In this document: piece by piece, positions 35,186 to 43,513 of the stretch | How the letters are laid out: every line of letters begins with the position of its first letter | Position numbering within the stretch: position 1 is the first letter of the stretch | Source of the DNA: Pseudomonadota bacterium | Lineage (GTDB): Bacteria > Pseudomonadota > Alphaproteobacteria > Sphingomonadales > Sphingomonadaceae | Assembly (NCBI GenBank): GCA_021794525.1 | Contig: JAJYQP010000045.1 | Location: 1-47,790, forward strand | Reading direction: 5' to 3' | Length of the DNA stretch: 47,790 bases | Program-made: the position numbers and the translations under genes | Notes under the pieces: generated by a model | What the model was told of the DNA's origin: nothing | Database searches by the model: none | The model's input: only the letters and a program-made list of their open reading frames with translations

Positions 35186-35862
35186 CGCGCGACCGGATTT
35201 TCGAGTTCTTCCGGCGCCTCGCCGAGGACAATCCGGCGCCCGAGACCGAGCTCGAATACGGCAATCCCTACCAGCTGCTCGTCGCCGTCACGCTGAGCGC
35301 GCAGGCGACCGACGTCGGCGTCAACAAGGCGACGCGCGCGCTGTTCCGGATCGTGGAGACGCCGGAACAGATGCTGGAGTTGGGCGAAGACGGGCTGAAG
35401 GATCACATCAAGACGATCGGCCTGTTCAACACCAAGGCCAGGAACGTGATGCTGATGGCACAGCGGCTGGTCGACGATTTCGGCGGTCAGGTTCCGCAAA
35501 CCCGCGGGGAACTCGTCACCCTGCCCGGCGTCGGGCGCAAGACCGCCAACGTCGTCCTCAACTGCGCCTTCGGGCAGGAAACCTTCGCGGTCGACACCCA
35601 CATCTTTCGCGTCGGCAACCGCACCGACCTCGCGCGCGGCAAGACGCCTGAAGCGGTCGAGGCAAAGCTGGACAAGCGCGTCCCCGCCCCCTTCCGCCTC
35701 CACGCGCACCACTGGCTGATCCTCCACGGCCGCTACACCTGCAAGGCGCGCACCCCCGAATGCTGGCGCTGCCCGGTGGCGGACTTATGCGCCTACAGGC
35801 CCAAGGTGCCTCTGCCTTCACGGCCACACATCAAGCCAACGAAATCGTCGGCCCGGACTTGA
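35182..35862 (+). CDS. nth: Endonuclease III, bifunctional DNA glycosylase/AP lyase
   Basis: 226 residues from a TTG start overlapping the dapB stop (TTGA). The helix-hairpin-helix LPGVGRKTANVV contains catalytic Lys120, and Asp138 lies in FAVDTHIFRV. The [4Fe-4S] ligands Cys187, Cys194, Cys197 and Cys203 show the canonical C-x6-C-x2-C-x5-C spacing. All six residues have the same numbers as in E. coli Nth. It removes oxidised pyrimidines from DNA. The last codons and the stop codon lie inside a palindromic repeat, which supplied the SSART tail. Confidence 0.97.
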   Translation: MTRDRIFEFFRRLAEDNPAPETELEYGNPYQLLVAVTLSAQATDVGVNKATRALFRIVETPEQMLELGEDGLKDHIKTIGLFNTKARNVMLMAQRLVDDFGGQVPQTRGELVTLPGVGRKTANVVLNCAFGQETFAVDTHIFRVGNRTDLARGKTPEAVEAKLDKRVPAPFRLHAHHWLILHGRYTCKARTPECWRCPVADLCAYRPKVPLPSRPHIKPTKSSART

Positions 35863-35938
35863 TCCGGGCCAGGGCTTCACTCTCAAGCGCACCGCCGGAA
35901 GGAAAGCGGCCCCCGATCAAGTCCGGGGGTGACGATAG
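35845..35938. repeat. Inverted pair of REP-like palindromes (REPIN-type element)
   Basis: The first palindrome, at 35850-35870, pairs GGCCCGGA with TCCGGGCC around loop CTTGA. The second, at 35908-35930, is an imperfect copy in the opposite orientation (reverse complement CCCCCGGACTTGATCGGGGG). Both share the core CCGGACTTGATC, and the pair is separated by ~40 bases. Two REP units in inverted orientation are the layout of a REPIN, an element usually mobilised in trans by a RayT transposase. It fills the gap between nth and the symporter gene and may also terminate transcription from both sides. Confidence 0.75.
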
Positions 35939-35955
35939 AGGGTGGTTGGGAGTTT

Positions 35956-37281
35956 TCACCCCTGCTCAAAGTTCTCCGCGTCCAGTTCCAGCCCGCGCTT
36001 GCCCGCCGCCGCGGTGTGCGACGGGGCGTGGGGATGCTCCACGAATTCGGGCTCCTCGACCTCCAGCATCCCTTCCCACTTGGTGATGACGCTGGTCGCG
36101 ACCGCATTGCCGACCACATTGGTCGCGGTGCGGCCCATGTCGAGGAACTGGTCGATGGCAAGGATGATCGCCACGCCCTCCACCGGCAGGCCGAACATCG
36201 CGAGCGTGCCGGTGATGACGACGAGGCTCGCGCGGGGCACCGCGGCGATGCCCTTCGAACTGATCATCAGCGTCAGCAGGATCATGACCTGCGTCGCGAT
36301 CGGCAGGTCGATGCCATAGGCCTGCGCGATGAAGATCGTCGCGAAGCTCATGTACATCATGCTGCCGTCGAGATTGAACGAATAGCCGAGCGGCAGCATG
36401 AAGCCCGAGATGCGCCGCGGCACGCCGAAGCGGTCGAGCTGCTCGAACAGCTTGGGCAGCGCCGCTTCCGACGAGGCGGTCGAAAACGCGATCAGCAGCG
36501 GCTGCCGGATGTAGCGGATCAGCGTCCATATCCGCTGGCGCAGGAACATCGCACCGATGGCGAGCAGGATCACCCACAGGATCACAAGGCTGGCGTAGAA
36601 CTCGACGAGCAGCTGGAGATAGGTGCCGAGAATGTCGAGCCCGCTCGCCGCGACCACGTTCGCCAGCGCGCCGAACACCGCGAAGGGCGCGAACCGCATC
36701 ACGTAGCCGGTGATCTGGAGCATCATCTCCGCCAGCGCATCGGCCCCGCGCACCAGCGCCGCGCCCTTCTCGCCGATGGCCGAGAGGGCCACGCCCGCGA
36801 AGATCGAGAACACCAGGATCTGCAGGATGTTGTTGGTCGCCATCGCCTCGACGGCGTTCTTCGGGAAAATCGACAGGATGAAGTCGGTGCCCTTCAGATG
36901 GGCGACCTCGCCCACCGCCGCCCTGGCCGCCGCGACATCGGGGATCGGCGCGCCGACGCCGGGCTGGAACAGGTTCACCATCACCAGGCCGAGCGCGATC
37001 GAGATCAGACTGGCAGTGATGAACCACGCCAGCGCCCGCGTGCCGATCCGGCCCAGCGCCGAACTGTCACCCATATGCGCGATACCGACCACGATGGTGG
37101 AGAGCACCAGCGGCGCGACGAGCATCTTGATGAGGTTGAGGAAGATATCCGACAGCAGCTTGAACCAGGGCGCGACCTGCTCCTTGATCAGCGCCGGATC
37201 GACCGTCGAGTGGAGCGCCTGTCCCACCACCACGCCCAGTGCCATGCCGATCAGGATGTAGAGCGTCAGCCTGCGATCCAT
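35956..37281 (-). CDS. Dicarboxylate/amino acid:cation symporter (DAACS family)
   Basis: 441 residues. The substrate-binding hairpin and helix motifs are present: SSKGIAAVPRASLVVI (serine-rich HP1/HP2 region), NLDGSMMYMSFATIF (the NMDGT-like motif) and DQFLDMGRTATNVVGNAVA in the last helix, which coordinates substrate and Na+. About eight membrane helices and a charged C-terminal tail follow the GltPh/DctA plan. The substrate could be glutamate, aspartate or C4-dicarboxylates; the sequence alone does not decide. No dctBD-like regulators are adjacent. Confidence 0.93.
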   Translation of the reverse strand: MDRRLTLYILIGMALGVVVGQALHSTVDPALIKEQVAPWFKLLSDIFLNLIKMLVAPLVLSTIVVGIAHMGDSSALGRIGTRALAWFITASLISIALGLVMVNLFQPGVGAPIPDVAAARAAVGEVAHLKGTDFILSIFPKNAVEAMATNNILQILVFSIFAGVALSAIGEKGAALVRGADALAEMMLQITGYVMRFAPFAVFGALANVVAASGLDILGTYLQLLVEFYASLVILWVILLAIGAMFLRQRIWTLIRYIRQPLLIAFSTASSEAALPKLFEQLDRFGVPRRISGFMLPLGYSFNLDGSMMYMSFATIFIAQAYGIDLPIATQVMILLTLMISSKGIAAVPRASLVVITGTLAMFGLPVEGVAIILAIDQFLDMGRTATNVVGNAVATSVITKWEGMLEVEEPEFVEHPHAPSHTAAAGKRGLELDAENFEQG

Positions 37282-37342
37282 GTCTATCCCTCTTCCCGGT
37301 TATCCCGCGCGAGGCCTAACAGGCGCCCGGAGCAAGCGCAAA

Positions 37343-38488
37343 TCAGCGCCCCAGCGCAGCCCGGGCGATGCGGGCATAAATGCGGGCCAGCACCTCGAGA
37401 TCGGCCACCGTCACCGCCTCGTCCCGCTTGTGCATGGTCGCGTTGCAGAGGCCGAACTCGATCACCGGACACACGGCGCGCAGGAAGCGCGCGTCCGAAG
37501 TGCCGCCGGTGGTGGAGGGCTCGGGATCGAGCCCGGTCTCGGCCGTCACCGCCGCCGCCACCAGCGCCGAGAATTCGCCGGGGGGGGTCAGGAAGGGCTC
37601 GCCCGAGATCATCGCCCGCGCCGTGCCGCCGTGGCGCTGCGCGATGGCGGTCACCCGGTCGGCCAGCGACCGGCCTGAGTGCAAGTCGTTGAAACGGATC
37701 GACAGACGCGCCTCGGCCCGCGCGGGAATGACATTGGTGGCCGGATTGCCGACGTGCAGATCGGTGATCTCGAGATTGGAGGGCTGGAACCAGTCGGTCC
37801 CGTCATCGAGATGCAGCGCATCGAGGTCCGCCAGCATCCGGGCGAGCCGCGGCACCGGATTGTCGGCGAGATGCGGATAGGCGACGTGCCCCTCCCGCCC
37901 TTCGACCGTCAGCCAGATATTGACCGAACCGCGCCGCCCGATCTTCATCATGTCGCCGAGCCGATTCACGCTGGTGGGTTCGCCGACGAGGCACAGGCCG
38001 GGCTGGTAGCCCTCGCTCCGCATGAAGTCGATCAGAGCGCGCGTGCCGTGGATGGCAGGGCCCTCCTCGTCGCCGGTTATGATGAAGCTTATGGTGCCCG
38101 CTTCGGCCGGCACCTCCGCGACCGCAGCGACCATCGCCGCGATCGCGCCCTTCATGTCGACCGCACCGCGCCCGTGAAGCAGATCTCCCCGCACCTCGGG
38201 CTCGAAGGCGCCGCTCGTCCACCCCTTTCCCGGTGGCACCACGTCGAGATGGCCGGCGAAGGCGAAGTGGCGGCTGCCCGCTGGCCCGGGACGAATGGCG
38301 AAGCAGTTCTCGACCGCGTCTTCGCCGCCTGCCCCGGCGTCCGAGCCGGGGTCGCCCGCCACGAAGCGATGGACCGAAAAACCGAGCGGTGCCACCATCG
38401 CTTCGAACGCATCGAAAACCGCGCCGCGCGCGGGCGTGACGCTGGGCGCTGCAATGAGGCGCTTGGCGAGGTCGAGAACCTGGGTCAT
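37343..38488 (-). CDS. dapE: Succinyl-diaminopimelate desuccinylase
   Basis: 381 residues. M20-family metal motifs are HFAFAGHLDVVPPG (first His), GRGAVDMKGAIAA (bridging Asp) and ITGDEEGPAIHGT (catalytic and metal glutamates). LCLVGEPTS and the terminal FGLCNATMHKRDEAV (metal His) complete the set and match DapE rather than ArgE. It releases succinate from N-succinyl-LL-diaminopimelate in lysine and cell-wall precursor synthesis, the same pathway as dapB in this window. Its start lies 29 bases from the divergent cupin gene. Confidence 0.95.
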   Translation of the reverse strand: MTQVLDLAKRLIAAPSVTPARGAVFDAFEAMVAPLGFSVHRFVAGDPGSDAGAGGEDAVENCFAIRPGPAGSRHFAFAGHLDVVPPGKGWTSGAFEPEVRGDLLHGRGAVDMKGAIAAMVAAVAEVPAEAGTISFIITGDEEGPAIHGTRALIDFMRSEGYQPGLCLVGEPTSVNRLGDMMKIGRRGSVNIWLTVEGREGHVAYPHLADNPVPRLARMLADLDALHLDDGTDWFQPSNLEITDLHVGNPATNVIPARAEARLSIRFNDLHSGRSLADRVTAIAQRHGGTARAMISGEPFLTPPGEFSALVAAAVTAETGLDPEPSTTGGTSDARFLRAVCPVIEFGLCNATMHKRDEAVTVADLEVLARIYARIARAALGR

Positions 38489-38517
38489 CTATCGCTCCGC
38501 TAGAGGAGTTTACCCCG

Positions 38518-38985
38518 GTGCCCAAGCTCGATCTCGACGCCATCCCCCGGACCAACGCGACCGGTTACCCGCCGCCCTATGACGCGGAGGTGCAGGGTCG
38601 CTGGTACCGCCGCCTCGCGCCTGTGGCGGGTCTTACGAAACTGGGCGCCAGCCATGTGACGCTGAAACCCGGTGCCTTTTCCAGCCAGCGCCACTGGCAC
38701 AGCGAGGAGGACGAGCTGGTCGTGATGGTGAGCGGCGAAGCGGTGCTGATCGAGGATGAGGGAGAGACGACCGTCCGCCCCGGCGACGTTCTCGCCTGGC
38801 CCGCAGGCCTTACGAACGGGCACCGCCTGCATAACCGTTCCGGCGAGGATTGCGTGTTCGTCGCCATCAGCGCGGGCGACAAGGCGAAGGACAGCGGCGA
38901 ATACCCCGACATCGACATGGTGTTCGATCCCGAGGGCTATGCCCGCAAGGACGGCACGCGCTACGCCGCGAAGCGGACCCCCTAG
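38518..38985 (+). CDS. Cupin domain-containing protein
   Basis: 155 residues from a GTG start. The cupin motif 1 is SSQRHWHSEEDELVVMVSGE, with two His and one Glu as metal ligands, and motif 2 is VRPGDVLAWPAGLTNGHRLHN with a further His. It is a single beta-barrel with a conserved ending YPDIDMVFDPEGY that recurs in a subgroup of bacterial cupins. The enzymatic role is unknown. Its last four bases overlap the S1/P1 nuclease gene on the other strand. Confidence 0.9.
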   Translation: MPKLDLDAIPRTNATGYPPPYDAEVQGRWYRRLAPVAGLTKLGASHVTLKPGAFSSQRHWHSEEDELVVMVSGEAVLIEDEGETTVRPGDVLAWPAGLTNGHRLHNRSGEDCVFVAISAGDKAKDSGEYPDIDMVFDPEGYARKDGTRYAAKRTP

Positions 38986-39854
38986 CGGCGATCCGGTTCG
39001 GGCAGCGGCCCGGGGGCAAAGGCGCTGTCGAGGAGCGCGGCGATCCTGAGCCCCGCCTGCACGATCCGCCTTTCCGCCACCGGCGCGGCAGCAGCGATCG
39101 CTTCCTGTGTCAGCGCGGCGGTTTCGGCCTTTTCGCCCGGCACGGGCGGGCGGCCGAGCGCATTGGGATAGACGAAGCCGCGCGCCAGCTCCCAGCTTTC
39201 GCGGCCCCAGTCGGCGGGGCCGCCTCCCGCAAGTTCCGCCCGCTCCGCCGCTGTGAAGCGCCGGACCAGCGCCGGCTGCGCACTGGTGATCGCACGCTCC
39301 GCCAGCGGACCGTCCCAGATCCAGTGCAGGTTCAATCCAGGCGCGATGCCATAGGCGGTGACGACATCGTTCCCGCCGCGGTCCGCATTGTCGCCCGAAT
39401 GGAGCGGCATATGAATGTCGCCCGCGAAGTGAACGAGGAAGGCCAGAGCCTCCAGCCGGACATTGGCGGGCAGGCTCTCGTCGGCGAGAATGCGGTGACT
39501 GCGCTCGATCTGCGCGCTGACGCAGGCGCCGCCGCCGCAGTTCTTGCGCGGGTCATAGGGCTCGCCGATCGGCTCGGTCTGGTAGTGCCAGGCGAACGTA
39601 TAGGCCCAGCGCCACGCGTCGCGGCGCAGGCAATCGGGCCAGGTGGCGGCGTTCTCGAGGCTTTTCAGCGGACAGTCGGGTGTGCCCAGCTCGCGCTCGT
39701 GACGGAGCAGCCGGGCGACGGCGGCGCGGGTCGCCGGCGTCACATTGGCAAGCGCGATCTTCGCGGTCGTCTCGTGCCCGAAAAAGCCCCAGGCCTGCGC
39801 GGGCGCGGGCAGCACAAGCAACGCGAGCAGCGCCGCAACGAGGCGAGCGATCAT
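38982..39854 (-). CDS. S1/P1 nuclease family protein, exported
   Basis: 290 residues from ATG 39854. The signal peptide (ARLVAALLALLVLPAPAQA) would be cleaved just before WGFFGH, so the mature protein begins with Trp, the N-terminal zinc ligand of S1/P1 nucleases. HFAGDIHMPLHSGDNADRGG and LNLHWIWDG provide the remaining zinc-binding His and Asp residues of the trinuclear site. It cleaves single-stranded nucleic acids and removes 3' phosphates, probably in the periplasm. Translation is coupled to the upstream GST gene (ATGA, 39851-39854). Confidence 0.93.
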   Translation of the reverse strand: MIARLVAALLALLVLPAPAQAWGFFGHETTAKIALANVTPATRAAVARLLRHERELGTPDCPLKSLENAATWPDCLRRDAWRWAYTFAWHYQTEPIGEPYDPRKNCGGGACVSAQIERSHRILADESLPANVRLEALAFLVHFAGDIHMPLHSGDNADRGGNDVVTAYGIAPGLNLHWIWDGPLAERAITSAQPALVRRFTAAERAELAGGGPADWGRESWELARGFVYPNALGRPPVPGEKAETAALTQEAIAAAAPVAERRIVQAGLRIAALLDSAFAPGPLPEPDRR

Positions 39855-40516
39855 GCGGGCTGGGCTTCGTATTGCTCGATCACCCATTCCTCGTTCTCCG
39901 AGGCGGCGACCCATTGGCGCATCCAGTCATGCTCCCAGATCGCCTGCATGTAGGAGGCGGCGAAACCGGGCACCGGGACCTGGTAGCTGATGAAGCGGCT
40001 GACCACGGGGGCGTAGAAGATGTCCGCTGCGCCGAAGGTGCCGAAGAGGAACGGCCCGCCGCTGCCGAAGCGCGAACGCGCCTCCGCCCACAGGCCGAGG
40101 ATGCGCACCATATCGCGCCGCGCGGCTTCGCTCGGCTCATGCCCGTCGAAGCGGCGGCGCACGTTCATCGGGCATTCGCTGCGCAGCGCCTGGTAGCTCG
40201 AGTGCATCTCCGCGACCATCGATCGCGCCATGCCGCGCGCCACGTCGTCCTTGGGCCAGAACCGCTCGCGCCCCACCTTGTCGGCGAGATATTCGAGGAT
40301 CGCGAGGCTGTCCCACACGACCACATCGCCGTCCCACAGGATCGGCACCTTGCCGCTCGAGGGCTGGAGGTCGCCCTCGGTCTTCTTCACCGAGTCCCAT
40401 TCGTCGGTGAACAGCGGCACGGTGATTTCCTCGAAGGCGAGACCCGACTGCTTCGCCGCCAGCCAGCCGCGCAGCGACCAGCTCGAATAGTTCTTGTTGC
40501 CCACGATCAACTTCAC
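39851..40516 (-). CDS. Glutathione S-transferase family protein
   Basis: 221 residues from a GTG start. The thioredoxin-like N-terminal domain has KNYSSWSLRGWLAAK with the active-site Ser/Tyr region, the cis-Pro of GKVPILWDGD, and the glutathione-binding VWDSLAILEYLADK. An all-helical C-terminal domain follows. The substrate is unknown; the NYSSWS opening is typical of a bacterial group related to zeta/beta-like GSTs. It shares an operon with the S1/P1 nuclease gene. Confidence 0.92.
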   Translation of the reverse strand: MKLIVGNKNYSSWSLRGWLAAKQSGLAFEEITVPLFTDEWDSVKKTEGDLQPSSGKVPILWDGDVVVWDSLAILEYLADKVGRERFWPKDDVARGMARSMVAEMHSSYQALRSECPMNVRRRFDGHEPSEAARRDMVRILGLWAEARSRFGSGGPFLFGTFGAADIFYAPVVSRFISYQVPVPGFAASYMQAIWEHDWMRQWVAASENEEWVIEQYEAQPA

Positions 40517-40626
40517 GCCGCGCTTCTCCTGTTGCCCGCGGGCTCGGTAGGCATTCAGGCAAGCGCTGTCGAGGCTGAACGCGGCGGGATTTCGGTTTCG
40601 CGCAAGGACTGCTATGCGATGGTCCC

Positions 40627-41046
40627 ATGTCGATGCCGCCGTTTCATCTCGCCTTCCCCGTCCACGACCTCGCCGCCGCGCGGGCGTTCTATGGCGGCAC
40701 GATGGGATGCCGGGAGGGGCGGAGCAGCGCCGAGTGGATCGACTTCGATTTCTACGGGCACCAGATCGTCGCCCACCTCGCGCCCGCCCGCAGTGCCGAT
40801 GCGGCGGTCAATCATGTCGACGGGCATGGCGTCCCGGTGCCCCATTTCGGCGTGGTGCTGGCGATGGCGGACTGGCATGCGCTGGCCGACCGGCTCCGCG
40901 CCGCCGGTGTCGAATTTGCCATGGAACCGACCATCCGCTTTGCTGGCCAGCCGGGCGAGCAGGCAACGATGTTCTTCCGCGACCCGAGCGGGAATGCGCT
41001 GGAAATCAAGGCGTTCGAGGACAGCGGGCAGCTTTTCGCCACCTGA
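40627..41046 (+). CDS. VOC family protein (glyoxalase/dioxygenase-like)
   Basis: 139 residues. The N-terminal motif [19 protein letters not shown] carries the first metal His, a central stretch ([18 protein letters not shown]) carries the second, and [16 protein letters not shown] the third ligand (Glu). The two beta-alpha-beta-beta-beta modules of the vicinal oxygen chelate fold are complete. The reaction cannot be told. It is divergent from the GST gene (110-base gap). Confidence 0.9.
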   Translation: MSMPPFHLAFPVHDLAAARAFYGGTMGCREGRSSAEWIDFDFYGHQIVAHLAPARSADAAVNHVDGHGVPVPHFGVVLAMADWHALADRLRAAGVEFAMEPTIRFAGQPGEQATMFFRDPSGNALEIKAFEDSGQLFAT

Positions 41047-41190
41047 TGCTTCTGTCACGCCGAAGCTCCCCTTAGGATTTCGCAACCTACTGTGCCCGAG
41101 CGGGACGGTAGTTGTTAACGCGATTGCGATTTCACAGCCGGGTTGCATGAAGGCGCCATGCCGCATTCCGGCGGCGAAGGGGTTCATGCA

Positions 41191-41940
41191 ATGGGTTTCA
41201 AGCGTTTCCTGGCAGGTACGGCGGTTGCCGCAGCGCTCGCCGTTCCCTCGATGGCTTCGGCCAGCATCACCATCTCCTCGATCGCCGCCGACCCGGGCTT
41301 CCGCACGGGCCGCGTGTCCTACACCCCGGGCGGCATCGGCGGGAACCCGGCCAACACCGTGCAGAACCTCAACATCGGCCGCTTCAAGCTGTCGGGTGTC
41401 GACAATGCAACGATGAAAGCGGTCACCTTCGAGACCTATTGCATCGATATCTTCAACTACCTGCACACCGGCACTTTCGAGATCCAGACCTTCGCCCTGG
41501 CCGATGCCACCAAGCAGGCGCAGGTCCAGAAGCTGCTCGGCCATACCGCGGGTTTCATCGATGCCGCCGGAACGCTCGCCGCCCAGAAGGATACCTCGGC
41601 CGCAATCCAGATGGCAGTGTGGGAGATCATCAACGAGGCAGGCACCAGCGGCTATTCCCTCGGCACCGGCCAGTTCAGGATCGACGGCAGCTACGGCACG
41701 GTGAATCCCGCCGCGCGCTCGATGGCGCAGGACTATCTCGACACCATGGCGGGCTGGGCGCAGCCCTCGGGTTATGGCTACCGGATGATGACCGCGCTCA
41801 ACCCGCAGACCAACCAGCGGCAGATCTTTCTCGCCGCCGGCGTGCCCGAGCCTTCGGCCTGGGCCCTGTTGATCGCTGGTTTCGGCGCGGTTGGAAGCGC
41901 CATGCGCAGCCGCCGTCGCCCCGCCTTCGCGTCTGCCTGA
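41191..41940 (+). CDS. PEPxxWA-CTERM exported protein with Cys/Gln thioester-domain-like motifs
   Basis: 249 residues from ATG 41191 (AAGGGG upstream); a TTG at 41143 or ATG at 41158 would lengthen the N-terminus but disturb the signal peptide. The signal peptide ends near ASA (~25). The only cysteine of the mature protein is Cys84 in ETYCIDIFNY, followed ~55 residues later by AAIQMAVWEIINE with Gln140. This Cys/Gln pair and its context resemble thioester domains of Gram-positive adhesins. The C-terminus (VPEPSAWALLIAGFGAVG, then Arg-rich) is the PEPxxWA sorting signal processed by an exosortase. A strong terminator follows. Confidence 0.85.
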   Translation: MGFKRFLAGTAVAAALAVPSMASASITISSIAADPGFRTGRVSYTPGGIGGNPANTVQNLNIGRFKLSGVDNATMKAVTFETYCIDIFNYLHTGTFEIQTFALADATKQAQVQKLLGHTAGFIDAAGTLAAQKDTSAAIQMAVWEIINEAGTSGYSLGTGQFRIDGSYGTVNPAARSMAQDYLDTMAGWAQPSGYGYRMMTALNPQTNQRQIFLAAGVPEPSAWALLIAGFGAVGSAMRSRRRPAFASA

Positions 41941-41979
41941 GGGACCGTCCCACCCACTCCGGACGACCCTGGCAACGAC

Positions 41980-42009
41980 CCCCCTTCGCCCATCGGCGAA
42001 GGGGGTTTT
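41980..42009 (+). terminator. Intrinsic terminator after the first PEP-CTERM gene
   Basis: A perfect 11-bp GC-rich stem (CCCCCTTCGCC, 41980-41990, with 41995-42005) with loop CATC is followed directly by TTTTC. It lies 40 bases after the stop codon. Confidence 0.88.
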
Positions 42010-42160
42010 CGCCATTCAAACGCATGGGCACCGCGTCCCGATTTGGGTCAGCAGTCGCGTTCCAGTGTTACGGATCGATACAATCGTGCATGATAGGGAT
42101 AGTTAAAAAGGAACAGTTCGAGTCGCTCGGTATCTATCACTGTAACGAGGGGGGTTACCC

Positions 42161-42796
42161 ATGAAACTGCTTGCTTCTTCCATCGCAGCGATCGCTGCCT
42201 TTACCGCCACCAACGCCATGGCCCAGACCGTCGATTTCGAATCGACTCCGTCCGGCACGCTCGCGCAAGGCACCACGATCGGCGGCATCACCTTCACGTC
42301 CCAGACTGGCAGCGGGATGGGCGTGAACAACTTCGGCGCCGAGGGCGATGGCCAGTCCCTCGCCATTTTCGACGATACCAACGGCAATTTCCTGAAAGGT
42401 GCCATTGCCGGCGGCGCGACCGCGCTTTCGTTCACCTTCGGCAATGACGATCCGGGCTTCTCGAACCCGGGCGATCTCGCATGGCTGCAGGTGTTCAACG
42501 GCGCCACGCTGGTCAACACTGTAACCGTGGTGCTGAACCGCGACGACATCATGAACCAGTCGATCAGCTATTCGGGCCTGTTCTTCGACAATTTCACCTT
42601 CGCCTACACCGATGCGGCGGGCAATCCGTTCACCGGCGGTGGCAATGCGAATGTCGGCCTGATCGAGATCGTCGATAACTTCCGCTATAGCGGCGCGGTG
42701 CCCGAACCGGCCACATGGGCGCTGCTGATGCTCGGCTTCGGCGTGATCGGCGGTTCGATGCGCGCGCGGCGCCGCACCTCGGTCGCCTTCGCCTGA
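42161..42796 (+). CDS. PEPxxWA-CTERM sorting domain-containing exported protein
   Basis: 211 residues with GAGGGGGG upstream of ATG 42161. The signal peptide (LLASSIAAIAAFTATNAMAQ) is followed by a beta-rich, cysteine-free region (VDFESTPSGTLAQGTTIGG) of the type often found in short PEP-CTERM proteins. The C-terminal VPEPATWALLMLGFGVIGG plus Arg-rich end is the exosortase recognition signal. Such proteins are thought to be anchored or released at the surface in exopolysaccharide-producing bacteria. It is monocistronic between two terminators. Confidence 0.88.
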   Translation: MKLLASSIAAIAAFTATNAMAQTVDFESTPSGTLAQGTTIGGITFTSQTGSGMGVNNFGAEGDGQSLAIFDDTNGNFLKGAIAGGATALSFTFGNDDPGFSNPGDLAWLQVFNGATLVNTVTVVLNRDDIMNQSISYSGLFFDNFTFAYTDAAGNPFTGGGNANVGLIEIVDNFRYSGAVPEPATWALLMLGFGVIGGSMRARRRTSVAFA

Positions 42797-42820
42797 TCCA
42801 TCTCCGGATCGCATGAACGG

Positions 42821-42858
42821 CCCCCTTCGCTCCACCGGGCGGAGGGGGTCTTTCTTTC
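42821..42858 (+). terminator. Intrinsic terminator after the second PEP-CTERM gene
   Basis: A 12-bp stem with two G-T pairs (42821-42832 with 42837-42848), loop CACC, is followed by TCTTTCTTTC. The T-rich tail touches the end of the convergent engB gene. Confidence 0.85.
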
Positions 42859-43513
42859 AGAGGCCCGCGTCGGCCATCACCGCCGCGCGCAGTTCGGCGA
42901 TGCCGAGCCCTTTTTCCGAGCTGGTGACGTGGAGGTCCGGGAAGGCCGCGACGTGCGTCTTCGCCTCGGCCACCGTTGCCGCAACGATCCGTTCGAGTTC
43001 GCTTGCCTTCAGCTTGTCCGCCTTCGTCAGGACCACCCGGTAGCTGACCGCCGCGGCGTCGAGCATTGTCATCATCTCGCGGTCGACGGCCTTCAGACCG
43101 TGCCGGGCATCGACTAGCACCAGCACGCGCGCGAGCACCTGGCGGCCCCGCAGATAGGTGCGGACGAGCGCCTTCCAGCGCTCGACAACCTTCACCGGCG
43201 CTTTCGCAAAACCGTAGCCGGGCATATCGACGAGGCGGAAGGCGGTCGGCGCGCCGACCTCGAAGAAATTGAGCTCCTGCGTGCGGCCCGGCGTCACCGA
43301 GGCACGCGCGATCGCCCGCCGGCCGGTCAACGCATTGAGCAGCGAGCTCTTGCCCACGTTGGAGCGCCCGCAAAAGGCGATCTCCGGCACGGTCGGTTCG
43401 GGCAGGAACTTCAACTCCGGCGCCGACAGGAGAAACTCCACCCGGCCCGAGAACAGCCGGTTCGCGAGCGCCTCCGCGTCGTGCGCCGCCTCCGCGTCCG
43501 CTGATTCGCTCAC
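42857..43513 (-). CDS. engB: Ribosome biogenesis GTPase EngB (YihA/YsxC)
   Basis: 218 residues from a GTG start that overlaps the yidC stop (GTGA at 43510-43513). GTPase motifs in order: G1 FCGRSNVGKSSL, the G2 threonine in VTPGRTQELNFF, G3 LVDMPGYGFA, G4 VLTKADKL and a C-terminal SSEKGLG (G5). The family assists 50S subunit maturation. It is the last gene of the rpmH-rnpA-yidD-yidC-engB operon, the classic alphaproteobacterial arrangement. Confidence 0.96.
   Translation of the reverse strand: MSESADAEAAHDAEALANRLFSGRVEFLLSAPELKFLPEPTVPEIAFCGRSNVGKSSLLNALTGRRAIARASVTPGRTQELNFFEVGAPTAFRLVDMPGYGFAKAPVKVVERWKALVRTYLRGRQVLARVLVLVDARHGLKAVDREMMTMLDAAAVSYRVVLTKADKLKASELERIVAATVAEAKTHVAAFPDLHVTSSEKGLGIAELRAAVMADAGL

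Noticed and set aside
41090..41190. Sigma-54-type promoter before the first PEP-CTERM gene
   Set aside because: A TTGCA is present, but no GG element stands at the required distance upstream. The second PEP-CTERM gene shows none either.
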